From DATLGB01 sp038258425 (GTDB lineage Bacteria; Actinomycetota; Thermoleophilia; Solirubrobacterales; Solirubrobacteraceae), in the NCBI GenBank assembly GCA_038258425.1, contig JBBSPV010000001.1:124001-188000 (forward strand): a stretch of DNA of 64,000 bases, read 5' to 3'. The notes beneath the pieces are model-generated. The model saw nothing but the letters and a program-made list of their open reading frames with translations, did no database searches and had not been told where the DNA came from. Position numbers and translations under genes: made by a program. Position 1 is the first letter of the stretch, and each line of letters starts with the position of its first letter. Shown one piece after another: positions 50,937 to 61,222 of the stretch.

Positions 50937-52129
50937 CGTGGCAGGCTCGCACGCAGGACGAACGCGCCGTCGGGGTCGACGCCGTGCTCGAGCGTGCCGC
51001 CGGCGAGCGAGACGCGCTCGGCGAGGCCGACCAGGCCGGTCCCCGCCCCGGGCAGCGCAGATCCCACGCCGACCGCCACCGGCGCGAGGCTGCGGACCTC
51101 GACCTGCAGGTTGCCGTCGGGCGCGTGGACGGTGAGCGTCACCGCTGCTCCCGGCGCGTGCTTGCGAGCATTGGTCAGGCCCTCCTGCGCGATCCGGTAC
51201 GCGGTGCGGCCGACGGCGGCGGGCGGCGCCGCGTCGCCCAGCTCGATCCGGGCGGTGACCCGCATCCCGGCCGCGCGCGACTCCTCGACGAGGGCAGCGA
51301 GGTCGGCGAGCGTTGGCTGGGGCGGTTGCGTCAGGCTCTCGCTGCCGTCCTCGCGCAGGACGCCGATCACGTCGCGCAGCTCCTCGAGCGCCGTCCTCGC
51401 GCTCTCGCGGATCACGCCGGCCGCCTCGGCGACCTCCCCGGCCGGTGCGTCGGGGTGAAACTCGAGCGCGCCTGCGTGCACGGAGAGCAGCGAGAGGCGG
51501 TGGGCGAGCACGTCGTGCATCTCGCGCGCGATCCGCCGCCGCTCGGCCGCGCGGGCCTCGTCCGCGGCGCGGTCGGCCTGCGCGCGCAGCGATCGCACGA
51601 GCTCTCGCCGCGCGCGTACGAAGAGTCCCCAGCCGAGTACGACGCCCGTCAGCAGCAGGCAGGCTCCCGCGTTGACCCAGTAGCTACCGGCGGGGGGGTA
51701 GAGCAGCGGGCTCGCGAAGGCCCAGGCGATCAGGAGCCCGGCGATGACGGCCAGATCACGGCTACGAGCCCGGATCGCGGCGTTGAAGGTGGCGGCGAGG
51801 TTCGCGCCGGAGGCCGTGAGGATCACGAGCGAGACCGCCCCGACGCCGATCCCGACGGCGGCTGGATGGGTGCGCCGCCAGTGCAGCGAGACGAGCGTCG
51901 CGATCCCGACCACGACGGCCACGACGCGCAGCCAGGGCGGGTGCATCTGCCAAGTGCCCGCGAGGGTGGCGGCGCTGATCGCGAGCGCAACCACGTAGAT
52001 CGTCGCGTCGACGAGGTGGTCGCGGCGGCCACGCTCCTCGTCGGGGGCGTCGATCACGACGCCGGGCAGCGCGGAGCGAAACCAGCCGGACAGGCCATCG
52101 GTAAGGCGTGCTGTCGCCTGGCGTGCCAT
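50933..52129 (-). CDS. Sensor histidine kinase, HisKA_3 type
   Basis: A 398-residue membrane kinase. Four to five hydrophobic helices lie between about 43 and 170. H205 in RRRIAREMHDVLAHRLSLL is the phosphorylated histidine. The ATPase part has AYRIAQEGLTNARKHAPGA (N box) and GTGLVGLAERVSLAGGTLEH (G box). With no large outer loop it probably senses a membrane signal, as kinases that control ABC exporters do. It sits 136 bases from the divergent ABC transporter genes. Confidence 0.92.
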   Translation of the reverse strand: MARQATARLTDGLSGWFRSALPGVVIDAPDEERGRRDHLVDATIYVVALAISAATLAGTWQMHPPWLRVVAVVVGIATLVSLHWRRTHPAAVGIGVGAVSLVILTASGANLAATFNAAIRARSRDLAVIAGLLIAWAFASPLLYPPAGSYWVNAGACLLLTGVVLGWGLFVRARRELVRSLRAQADRAADEARAAERRRIAREMHDVLAHRLSLLSVHAGALEFHPDAPAGEVAEAAGVIRESARTALEELRDVIGVLREDGSESLTQPPQPTLADLAALVEESRAAGMRVTARIELGDAAPPAAVGRTAYRIAQEGLTNARKHAPGAAVTLTVHAPDGNLQVEVRSLAPVAVGVGSALPGAGTGLVGLAERVSLAGGTLEHGVDPDGAFVLRASLPR

Positions 52130-52265
52130 CGCTCGAGGACGAAGGCTAGGCGAGGGTCACGGCCGCGACCCCCTACCAAGGTCGTTGTCTGCCACCGCCG
52201 CAGGGCTCGGCGAACGTAGCCCGCGGACCGTGGTTGCAAACCCGGCGGGCCGCGAGTCTGCCAGC

Positions 52266-53200
<935 letters not shown>

Positions 53201-53204
<4 letters not shown>

Positions 53205-53986
53205 GCACCACCACCCTCGCCGCACCGATCCGCGTGAACACAGCCGGCGTCCACGCGCGCCCCGGCCTCGGCCGCCTCGTCGCCGTCGAGCTGCGCAAGA
53301 TGGTCGACACCCGGGCCGGCTTCTGGCTGCAGGTCGCCATGGTGGTGCTCACCGTGGTCGTCGTGGTCGTCCGCTTGCTCGTCGGCGATGCGGCGGACCA
53401 CACGTTCCAGTCCGTCCTCGACGTCGGGCTGCAGCCGGCGGCCGTCCTGTTGCCGGTCCTCGGCATCCTGCTCGTCACCTCCGAGTGGTCCCAGCGCACC
53501 GGGCTGATCACGTTCGCGCTCGTCCCGGTGCGCTCGCGCGTCCTCGGCGCCAAGCTCATCGCGAGCCTCCTGCGCGCCATGGCGATGCTGGCGATGTCCG
53601 TCGCCGTAGTCGCCGCTGGGGTGCTCGTCGCGTCGCCCGGCGTCGAAGGGACCTGGTCCGACGCCGCGCCGCTGATCGGCCAGTCAGCCGTCTACCTGAC
53701 GACCGGGATGGTGGTTGGCGTCGCGTTCGGCGCGATCTTGCTCACCTCCGCGCCCGCCATCGTCCTCCTCTTCGCGCTGCCGATGTCGTGGATGGCGGTC
53801 GTCTCGCTGCCCTTGTTCTCCGGCGTCGCCCCGTGGGTGGACAACGCGCGCGCCCTCGGCCAGATGACCGAGGAGGTCATGAGCGCCACCCAATGGGCGC
53901 ACGCCGGCACCTCGCTCGCCATCTGGATGGTGCTCCCGCTCCTGATCGGCGCCTGGCGGATCACGCGGCGGGAGATCGCCTCGTGA
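53201..53986 (+). CDS. ABC-2 type permease
   Basis: A 261-residue membrane protein with six hydrophobic segments (for example AMVVLTVVVVVVRLLVG and AILLTSAPAIVLLFALPMSW). LGILLVTSEWSQRTGLITFA matches the ABC-2 motif around the second helix. It begins with a short cytoplasmic stretch and overlaps the ATPase gene by four bases. Together they should export a drug, peptide or lipid. Confidence 0.87.
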
Positions 53987-54292
53987 AGGCACTCAGACGA
54001 TCAGCCTTCGATTGGCCTGCGGGACGCTCTAAGGGCGCCCCGCAGTTAGTCCTCTCGGCGGGCGGCCGTCGGATCGACACGCCAAGCAACAGGCATCGGA
54101 GGCGGCCCACGGCTGCGCCAAAGCGCTCGCCTTCCTCGACGAGCGAGCGTCTCGGCTCGGTCGCCCGAGACGCCTGCTTGGGACGAGCTCCGGGCGTCCG
54201 CAGTTGCAGGCGGGGAGTGCCCGCTTCGCCCTGGGCGAAGCGGGCGTCACGCGACTGGCGGTCCGGACGCCGCGCCCGTCGTGTGGCCTTGA
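53987..54292. other. Non-coding stretch with a strong palindrome
   Basis: Between the permease and integrase remnants. The palindrome at 54219-54245 has arms GCCCGCTTCGCC and GGCGAAGCGGGC (12-bp stem, 3-base loop). It may end ABC transcription or be a recombination-related site. No gene seen. Confidence 0.5.
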
Positions 54293-55322
54293 TCATGGCT
54301 GGGCCCGCGGCAGTTCCTTGCGGAGGTCGAGTGCGGGTCCGAGGTCGCCTTCTACCAGGTGCCCGTAGGTGTCGAGCCTGAATGCGAGCGAGTGGTGGCC
54401 CATCCGGCGCTGCGGGCGCAGTGGGCTCAGACCGGACTCGATGACCATCGACGCGCACGTGTGGCGGAGCGTGTGAAAGCCGACACCGGCCAGGCCGGCG
54501 CGCTCGGCGGCGGGGATGAGACACGGCGGCGCAGGCTGCAGTGATCGGCCGCACCGCCGTCGCGACCGGGAAAGACGAACGCGTCGTCGACGCCATCGCG
54601 AGGTCGATGAGCGCGCAGCGTGGCAGCGAGCTCGGGCGTCAGCGGGATCAGCCGCGCGCCGTGGCGAGACTTGGGCGCAACGATCGCGCCTTTGACGATC
54701 GCGCGGCGCACCTGCAGATGCGGTGCCGGCCTGTCGAGGACGAGGTCGCTCCAGCGCAGCCCGATCGCCTCGGAGATCCGCAGCCCGGTCGCGGCGAGCA
54801 GCTCAAACAGCGGCCGCCACTTCGCCGGTATCTCGTCGAGCAGCCGCACCAGCTCCGTCCGCGTCAGAAAGCGCCGCTCGCTCGTCGACCATGCGCGACC
54901 GCTCGCTGCCGCGGCAGCACGACCTGCTCGGCCGGGTTGGCATCCACCAGCCGTTGGGCGACCGCTGCGTCAAGCGCCAGGCGCAGCGGCGTGAGCGCGT
55001 TGGAGATCGAGCGGTCACACAGCCTCCCGGTGCGGCCGGGGCGAGTCGTTAGCCGATCCACGAACTGCTGCACCTCGGCGCGATCGAGATCGCGCACCCG
55101 GACCTCGCGGTCAACGTAGGTCAGCGCGAAGTTGACCAGCAGCGTCGGGCCGGCGCAGTGCCCGCGCCTCGCCGTCGCGCTTGATCTTGATGGCCGGAGC
55201 CTCGGCCAGCGTGCTGGCGTACTGCTTGCGCTGACGACCCTCGACGCGGTGGACCACCAGTACCTGGAACCACGCCGGTAGATGCCCGGCGCATCGGTCC
55301 GCTCGAGAGGCAACTTGCTCAT
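54293..55322 (-). pseudogene. Tyrosine-type site-specific integrase, multiple frameshifts
   Basis: Pieces of one integrase appear in order but in different frames: MSKLPLERTDAPGIYRRG; LVVHRVEGRQRKQYASTLAE; LVNFALTYVDREVRVRDLDR with a core-binding part; FELLAATGLRISEAIGLRW (first catalytic Arg); GVGFHTLRHTCASMVIESG (His-xx-Arg); and LDTYGHLVEGDLG (Tyr), ending at the TGA 54293-54295. At least three or four frameshifts separate them. All catalytic motifs survive, so the decay is recent or partly due to sequence errors. It lies 76 bases from the tRNA-Arg gene it presumably used. Confidence 0.8.
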
Positions 55323-55397
55323 CGTTGCCCCCCGGTGTGGCCACCCAGGCGCGTTCGCCACCAGCCGGAAATGCCTACAGCACTGGGGTTCTTGTAG

Positions 55398-55471
<74 letters not shown>

Positions 55472-55496
55472 AGTGGGCAGGGAAGTCTAGTGGCCG

Positions 55497-56534
55497 TCAC
55501 GAGGCGCGACGGCGACGGGCGGCGACGCCGGAGAGGATCTCCACGGCCGTGCGCTCGGCGGCCAGGGCGGTGATGCTCGACACGTCGAAGGGCGGGCTGA
55601 CCTCGACGACGTCGGCGGCGCAGAGCTCGAGTCGGGCCGCGGCCTCGCGCACCGTCCACAGCAGCTCGCGCGTGGTCAGCCCTCCCGGCTCCGGCGTGCC
55701 GGTGCCGGGCGCGAAGGCGGGGTCGAGCACGTCGATGTCGACGGTGAGGTACACGCGGGGCGCGCGCTCGGCGACCTCGGCGAGCGCGGCCTCGAGGACC
55801 GCGGGCAGGCCCCGCCGCACGATCTCGTCCATCGTGTGCCACCGGAACCCGTGCTCGCGCATCCAGCCGAAGTCCTCCGGGCCCGGCCAGCTGCCGCGCA
55901 GCCCGACCTGCACGATGTGCCGACCAAGTGCGGCGCCGTCCTCGACCGCGACGCGGAACGGCGTGCCGTGCGAGAGGCGGACGCCGTGGAGCTCGGCCGC
56001 GGTGTCGGCGTGCGTGTCGAGATGCAGGACCGCGTAGCCGTCGGGCCCGAAGCGCTCGGCGAGGACCTCGAGGGTGGGCAGCGAGAGCGAGTGGTCGCCA
56101 CCGAGCACGAGCGGCATCGCCCCTGCGCCCAGGATCTCACCCAGCCCGGCGCGCAGCGCCGCGTGGGAGCGGGCCAGATCGCCGGGCACCGCGGCCACGT
56201 CGCCGTAGTCGACGACGTCCAGCTGCGCGAAGGGGTCGACGCCGAGCGTCATGTGCGGCCGTCCGGCCCGCCCGTCGTCGTCGCCGGCCCGGATCGCCCG
56301 CGGCCCGTAGCGCGCGCCCGGGCGGTTCGAGGTGCCGTCGTCGAAGGGCGCGCCGAGCACCGCGACGTCGACGCCGGTCAGCTGCGCCGGATCGAGCACG
56401 AGTCGCCGGCCGGCGAAGGTCGCGCCGACGCCCGCGTACGGCGGCGTGTCCGCCCGGGCCAGCTCGACGCCCCGCGCGCCCGCACCGGTGCCGGCGCCGA
56501 CCTCGGGAGCGGGCGGATCGCCTGGGTGCGTCAT
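55497..56534 (-). CDS. Agmatinase/arginase (ureohydrolase) family enzyme
   Basis: A 345-residue ureohydrolase with the manganese ligands in LVLGGDHSLSL, HLDTHADTAAE (DxHxD) and TVDIDVLDPAFAPGT (DxDxxD). The substrate loop SNRPGARYGPRAIR is typical of agmatinases and guanidinobutyrases rather than strict arginases. The reaction is hydrolysis of a guanidino compound to an amine and urea. The ATG at 56534 gives about 40 residues of low-complexity N-terminus before the conserved part, so the true start could be further in. Confidence 0.85.
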   Translation of the reverse strand: MTHPGDPPAPEVGAGTGAGARGVELARADTPPYAGVGATFAGRRLVLDPAQLTGVDVAVLGAPFDDGTSNRPGARYGPRAIRAGDDDGRAGRPHMTLGVDPFAQLDVVDYGDVAAVPGDLARSHAALRAGLGEILGAGAMPLVLGGDHSLSLPTLEVLAERFGPDGYAVLHLDTHADTAAELHGVRLSHGTPFRVAVEDGAALGRHIVQVGLRGSWPGPEDFGWMREHGFRWHTMDEIVRRGLPAVLEAALAEVAERAPRVYLTVDIDVLDPAFAPGTGTPEPGGLTTRELLWTVREAAARLELCAADVVEVSPPFDVSSITALAAERTAVEILSGVAARRRRAS

Positions 56535-56595
56535 GACGGCGGCAGCCTGACACATCGCGCGGCCGGCGGCGCGCCGGACGGGCGCCGCGAGCCGC

Positions 56596-57261
56596 TCAGG
56601 CGGCGACCACCTCGAAGCGGCGGAACTCCGCCGGGTCGACCCCGGCGATCCGCATCCAGCGCCGCTCGGCGTGCGCGATCTCGCGCACCCGGCCGGTGGC
56701 GACCAGCCGCTCGGCTTCCGACGGGTGGACGTAGGCGACCTGCAGCCTTCGCGGGCGACGGTCATAGGACTCGAACACCCGCTCCATGGCCTCGTCGAAG
56801 ACCACGCCGTCGAACGGGTTGGCGACGTAGACGAGCGTCACCTCGTCGGGAACGGGCCAGCTCCGCGCGTCGCCGACGTGGACCTCGAAACCCCCGGCGC
56901 GGTGATGGGCCCGGGTCCGCTCGAGGTTCACCCGGGCGGCGTCGGCGAGCCCGGGGTTGAACTCGACGCCGACGACCTTGCGCACGGGGTAGCGGCGAGC
57001 GAGCTGGACGAGCGCGCGGCCCTTGCCGCAGCCGAGGTCGAGGATGACGTCGGCCGGGCCGGGAGCGGGCCGCCAGTCGCTGAACATCCCCGGCACGCTG
57101 AGCCAGCTCGACGCCTGGTAGTGCAGGTAGCCGCTGTCCGGCGCGTAGCCGAGGTCCTCCGCCTGCACCTGCTCCTGGGTCGCAATGCCGTACACCCGAT
57201 CCATCACGCCGGCGACGGTCGGCTTGGCGACCAGCAGCAGACGGCGTACGGCAGACATCAT
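56596..57261 (-). CDS. Class I SAM-dependent methyltransferase
   Basis: A 221-residue methyltransferase: motif I VILDLGCGKGRALVQLA at about 72-88, KVVGVEFNPGL next, and LVYVANPFDGVVFDEAM as motif IV. Its ATG overlaps the stop of the tandem hydrolase gene, making it the last gene of the carrier-protein ligase operon. The acceptor is unknown. The NPFD motif is also found in enzymes acting on small molecules and on sugars. Confidence 0.8.
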   Translation of the reverse strand: MMSAVRRLLLVAKPTVAGVMDRVYGIATQEQVQAEDLGYAPDSGYLHYQASSWLSVPGMFSDWRPAPGPADVILDLGCGKGRALVQLARRYPVRKVVGVEFNPGLADAARVNLERTRAHHRAGGFEVHVGDARSWPVPDEVTLVYVANPFDGVVFDEAMERVFESYDRRPRRLQVAYVHPSEAERLVATGRVREIAHAERRWMRIAGVDPAEFRRFEVVAA

Positions 57262-58997
57262 CCGTCGAGCTTATCCCCCTCAGGAGCCCCCACCGGCACG
57301 CCGAACGTCTCGCGCACGGCCCGGTCGAGGAGGTCGAGCGCCGCCGCCTGGGCCTCGAGTCCCTTGAGCGTGTGGTCGATCATCGGGAGGGGGTGCCGCG
57401 CCACACCGAGCGCCTCGAGCTGACCCCACGCGTTCTCTCGATCGAGCTCGTCGCGCAGCGGCTCGTCCCCGCCCGCGAACGCGAAGATCACGCGTTGCCC
57501 GCGCTGCTGCAGCCGTTGCAACTCGTCGTAGAGCGTGTCGGTCGGCCGGGACGCCCGCCGCCCGAGCCTGCGGCCCGGCATGCGCATCGTGCTCGTCACG
57601 AGCCAGCGCAGCAGCGACCCGAGGCGGCGGACCGGATGCGACGCCGTGCGCAAGCGGCGCAGACCGTCGCGCGAGAACACGCGCAGCGCACGGTGCAGCT
57701 CGTAGCGCGGCGCCGCCTCGGAGTCCCAGAAGACCACCCGAGGGTTCAGCAGCACGGCCGTGCGGACGCGCTCGTCCTCGAGCGCGGCGTGCAGCGACCA
57801 GTAGGCGCCGGAGCACAGTCCGGTGAGCAGGAAGCGCGGCGACAGCCCCTCGGCGGCGAGGACGTCGAGGCTCTCGACCACCTGCCGCGTGAGCCGCGGG
57901 ATGTAGAGCGCCTCGTCGGAGGCGTACGGCGACGCGTCGCCCCCGGCGTCGCCGATGCCCTCGACGTCGAGGCGCAGCGCCGGTACCCCGGCCGCGGCGC
58001 AGCGCCGCGCGGCCTCGACCCACAGGCGGTTCGGACCGATGCGCCGGATCGCGCCGGCGTTGAGCAGGACGACGACGCCCTCGGCGCCGGGCCCGTCCAC
58101 CGGCTCGGCCAGCACGCCGACCATGGCCACGCCGTCGACCTCGAAGCTCAGCGTCCGCTCGCGCACGCCGTCCAGCCGCAGCGCGCCCGACGCCGGTTCG
58201 CGGAAGCCGCCGCCGGGTGCGGCGGCGGCGAGGAAGGCGCCGACGCGCGCGATCACCGCCTCGGGCGGGACAGCCTGCTGCGGCGGGGCGACAGTCGCGC
58301 CCCAGCCGTGACCCGGGTCGGTCTCCACGGCCGCCCCACCGGCTTCGAGCCCGGCCCTCAGCCCCTCGTCGGGCCCGGCGCCGTCGCGTCCCAGCAGCAG
58401 CGCCCGGCTGGGCGAGGCGCCCGCCTCGGGCAGCGCGAGCGCCCCGAGCGCCGCCACGGTCTCGGCGGCGACGAGGAAGCCACCACCGCGCAGCTCGCCC
58501 TCGGGCCAGGCCGCCGGGTCCTCGCCCGTCTGGGACGCCTCGAGGCGGCCGAAGGCCTTCAGCTCGCGCACGAGCGACCGGCCCCGGGCCGGGACGCCCC
58601 ACAGGACGACGTCCTCGATCGCCGCCCCCTCGGCCACCGCGTGGAGGCCGACCGCGCCGCCGGCCGCCATCCCGACGAGGGCGACCCGCGCCGCTCCGGC
58701 CTCCTCGCGCAGCCAGCGGGCGGCCTCGGTGACGGCGGCCGTCCAGGCGCCGAGCCGGTCCGGGTCGCGCGGGCCGCCCCCGGAGTCCCCCGTACCCGGC
58801 AGGTCGATCCGCAGGGCCGCGTGGCCGGCGTCGGCCAGCGCCTGCGCCCACACCTTGCGCGGCCGGTAGGACCCCTGGTCGTCCCAGCCGACGGGCCCGA
58901 CGAGCACGACGCCGACGCCGCTGCCGGGCACGCCCGCGCCCGGGAGGTGCAGCAGCCCGCGCACGCCCTCCGCGGCCTCGAGGACGACGGGCCTCAC
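57258..58997 (-). CDS. Tandem alpha/beta hydrolase-fold protein with altered nucleophiles
   Basis: A 579-residue protein from the GTG at 58997 with two hydrolase-like halves. Half 1 (about 1-260) has RIDLPGTGDSGG and a nucleophile elbow that reads GMAAG (109-113), with Ala111 where Ser is expected. Half 2 (about 285-579) has RLDVEGIGDAGG and an elbow GLCSG (393-397) with Cys395. The second half resembles the GLCxG hydrolases found in exopolysaccharide clusters. The first is probably inactive, and the second may act through cysteine, for example as an acyltransferase or thioesterase. It overlaps its neighbours on both sides by four bases. Confidence 0.8.
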   Translation of the reverse strand: MRPVVLEAAEGVRGLLHLPGAGVPGSGVGVVLVGPVGWDDQGSYRPRKVWAQALADAGHAALRIDLPGTGDSGGGPRDPDRLGAWTAAVTEAARWLREEAGAARVALVGMAAGGAVGLHAVAEGAAIEDVVLWGVPARGRSLVRELKAFGRLEASQTGEDPAAWPEGELRGGGFLVAAETVAALGALALPEAGASPSRALLLGRDGAGPDEGLRAGLEAGGAAVETDPGHGWGATVAPPQQAVPPEAVIARVGAFLAAAAPGGGFREPASGALRLDGVRERTLSFEVDGVAMVGVLAEPVDGPGAEGVVVLLNAGAIRRIGPNRLWVEAARRCAAAGVPALRLDVEGIGDAGGDASPYASDEALYIPRLTRQVVESLDVLAAEGLSPRFLLTGLCSGAYWSLHAALEDERVRTAVLLNPRVVFWDSEAAPRYELHRALRVFSRDGLRRLRTASHPVRRLGSLLRWLVTSTMRMPGRRLGRRASRPTDTLYDELQRLQQRGQRVIFAFAGGDEPLRDELDRENAWGQLEALGVARHPLPMIDHTLKGLEAQAAALDLLDRAVRETFGVPVGAPEGDKLDG

Positions 58998-61222
58998 GGC
59001 TGGAGGGCCACCGCACCCGTGAGGTTCAGGGCGGTCAGCTCGCCGGGACCGGGGTCCCCGCGCAGCGCCACCGTCCGCTCGTGCCCCGGCTCGACGAGAA
59101 AGCCGTCGTCGGCGGCCTCGGCGCCGGAGATCGCCACGCGCACGCCGACCGCGGCGCGGCGGCTGCGCACGGTCACGGCGCCCGGATGCAGCGTCGCCTC
59201 GAGCCCGAGCTCCGCGGCGGTGTGGGCGCCGGCGGGCCGGCCGGCCGGGAAGCGCCCGTGCTGGGCGATCGGCGTCCCGTCCGGCGCCTCGAGCGAGACG
59301 ACCACGAGGTCCTGCTGGGGTGGCCCGAAGCGGTAGGCGTAGGAGACGTCGACCCAGCGGCCGAGCAGCGCCTCGACGTCGGCCTCCCAGGTCCCGTGGG
59401 CGTCGACCTCCACGGGCACGCGGGCCTCGTCGACGAGGTGCTCGGCGTCGCGGTAGAGCGCGATCCGCACGGCTCCGCCGAGGGCGCGGGGCCGGTCGTT
59501 GGCGACGTGCACCGTGAGGCCGGCCTGCCCCTCGTCCGTCGTCCACACCGCCACGGGCGCGAGGCTGCGGGCGAGCGGGCCGAGCACGGCCTTCGGCGCG
59601 CCCGCGTGGTCGAGGAGGCCCCAGCCGGCGCCCGGATCGCGATCGCGCAGCCAGAGGATCAGGCCTCCGCGGCACGGCGACCCGGCCCGGCGCCACTCGC
59701 CGAAGACCTCCGCCGCGAGCTCGCCGGAGACGGCGCGGCCGAGCGCGAGCGCGCGCTCGCCGTCCAGCGCCGCCGGGTCGACGCCGTAGAGCTCGCACAC
59801 GTAGTGCTCGCGCACGTCGGCGAAGTCCCAGTCGGCCCCGGCGTCGCCGGGGACGAAGCCGTCCGGGTCGCCGTCGGGCAGGTTGGCGACGGCGAGGCAC
59901 TCGGACGCGAAGCGGACGCCGGCCGCGCGCGCGTCGGCCAGCGGGCGGCGGTAGCCGCCGACCCCGAACCAGTTCGCCACGCCGCGGTCGGGCCGGAACG
60001 GGCGGTCGGCGCCGCACGGCGCCGAGGGCACGTAGACCGCGTCGGCCCCCGCCTCGGCCAGGGCGCGCGGGACGTCGTGGTCGAAGAACGGGCCGCGGGC
60101 CATGGCCGGGTCCAGGCCGAGCATCGCGACCTGCTGCTCGGACTCCGAGTTGCCGCACACGACGGCCAGCGAGGGCCGCCCGGCCACGACGCCGAGCTGG
60201 TGCTCGACCTCCCGCGTGGCGAGCGCACGGAAGTCCGGATCGGCGAACGGGTAGTCGAGGTTGGCGAACATCAGGTCCTGCCAGACGAGCAGCCCGAGCT
60301 CGTCGCAGAGGTCGTGGAAGGCCGGCGACTCGTAGGCGCCGGTGCCGACGACGCGCACGCAGTTCAGGCCCGCGCCGACGAGGCGCTCGAGCGTCGCCCG
60401 CTCCTCACCCTCGGGCACGGGCGTCCACAGCGCCCCCCGCGCGAAGACCGGGACGTCGTTGACGTGCAGGTCGAGGCCCGTGACCTCGAGCTCGCCGGGC
60501 GACCACAGCGTCCGCCACCCCACCCGGCGGCGCTCGAGCACGACACCGGCGCGCTCGATGGTCACCTCGTGCAGGACCGGGTCGCCGTGGGTGTGCGGCC
60601 ACCAGCGGGCGACGCGCTCGAGGCGCAGCTCGCGTGTGACGTCGCCGGAAGCGAGGAGCTCGCGACGAGCGGACGGCGAAACCGTGGTCTCGCCGCCGCA
60701 GCGCACGGTCACGTCGTCGGGCGCCTGGACGAGCAGCACGCCGTCGTCGCCGCGCAGGCGGGCCCGGAGCCGCACCTCCGGGTGCGACGGGTCGACGAGC
60801 GTGGCGGGGCGCCACAGCCCGACGACGGGCGGGCCGGGAGCGAAGCCGGGGGCGCGCCCGAGCAGCGTGGTGCGGTGGAAGCGCAGCGCGTTGTCGGCCA
60901 CCCGCGTGCGCCAGCGCGCCCGCGGCTTGCGCCGGACGGCGAGCAGCGGATCCAGGGCCGCGCAGCGGACCGTCACCTCGTGCGCGCCGGCGGCGAGCGG
61001 CACGTCGAGCGGCAGCCACATGGACGCCGAGGCCGCCACCGCGTCGCCGTCGACGAGCACGGTCGCGTGCGTCGCCAGCCCGCCGAAGCGCAGCGTGGCC
61101 GCGGCCGGGACCTCGAGCCGCGTGCGGAACCACCAGTCGCGGTCGTCACCGGTGCCGGTGCGACCGGGGGACCACTCCGCCGGCTCGCCGCCCGGCGCGC
61201 AGGCGGCGCGTTCCCAGTTCAC
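58994..61222 (-). CDS. Glycoside hydrolase family 2-type protein (beta-mannosidase-like)
   Basis: A 742-residue protein from the GTG at 61222. N-terminal jelly-roll and immunoglobulin-like parts (WWFRTRLEVPAAATLRFGGL) precede a TIM barrel. The acid/base is E360 in VVCGNSESEQ. The nucleophile is probably E441 in RFASECLAVANLPD. No signal peptide is visible, so it should be cytoplasmic. It is translationally coupled to a DUF1839 gene and to the tandem hydrolase. Its being in a carrier-protein ligase operon suggests it acts on a glycosylated small product rather than on polymers. Confidence 0.8.
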   Translation of the reverse strand: MNWERAACAPGGEPAEWSPGRTGTGDDRDWWFRTRLEVPAAATLRFGGLATHATVLVDGDAVAASASMWLPLDVPLAAGAHEVTVRCAALDPLLAVRRKPRARWRTRVADNALRFHRTTLLGRAPGFAPGPPVVGLWRPATLVDPSHPEVRLRARLRGDDGVLLVQAPDDVTVRCGGETTVSPSARRELLASGDVTRELRLERVARWWPHTHGDPVLHEVTIERAGVVLERRRVGWRTLWSPGELEVTGLDLHVNDVPVFARGALWTPVPEGEERATLERLVGAGLNCVRVVGTGAYESPAFHDLCDELGLLVWQDLMFANLDYPFADPDFRALATREVEHQLGVVAGRPSLAVVCGNSESEQQVAMLGLDPAMARGPFFDHDVPRALAEAGADAVYVPSAPCGADRPFRPDRGVANWFGVGGYRRPLADARAAGVRFASECLAVANLPDGDPDGFVPGDAGADWDFADVREHYVCELYGVDPAALDGERALALGRAVSGELAAEVFGEWRRAGSPCRGGLILWLRDRDPGAGWGLLDHAGAPKAVLGPLARSLAPVAVWTTDEGQAGLTVHVANDRPRALGGAVRIALYRDAEHLVDEARVPVEVDAHGTWEADVEALLGRWVDVSYAYRFGPPQQDLVVVSLEAPDGTPIAQHGRFPAGRPAGAHTAAELGLEATLHPGAVTVRSRRAAVGVRVAISGAEAADDGFLVEPGHERTVALRGDPGPGELTALNLTGAVALQP

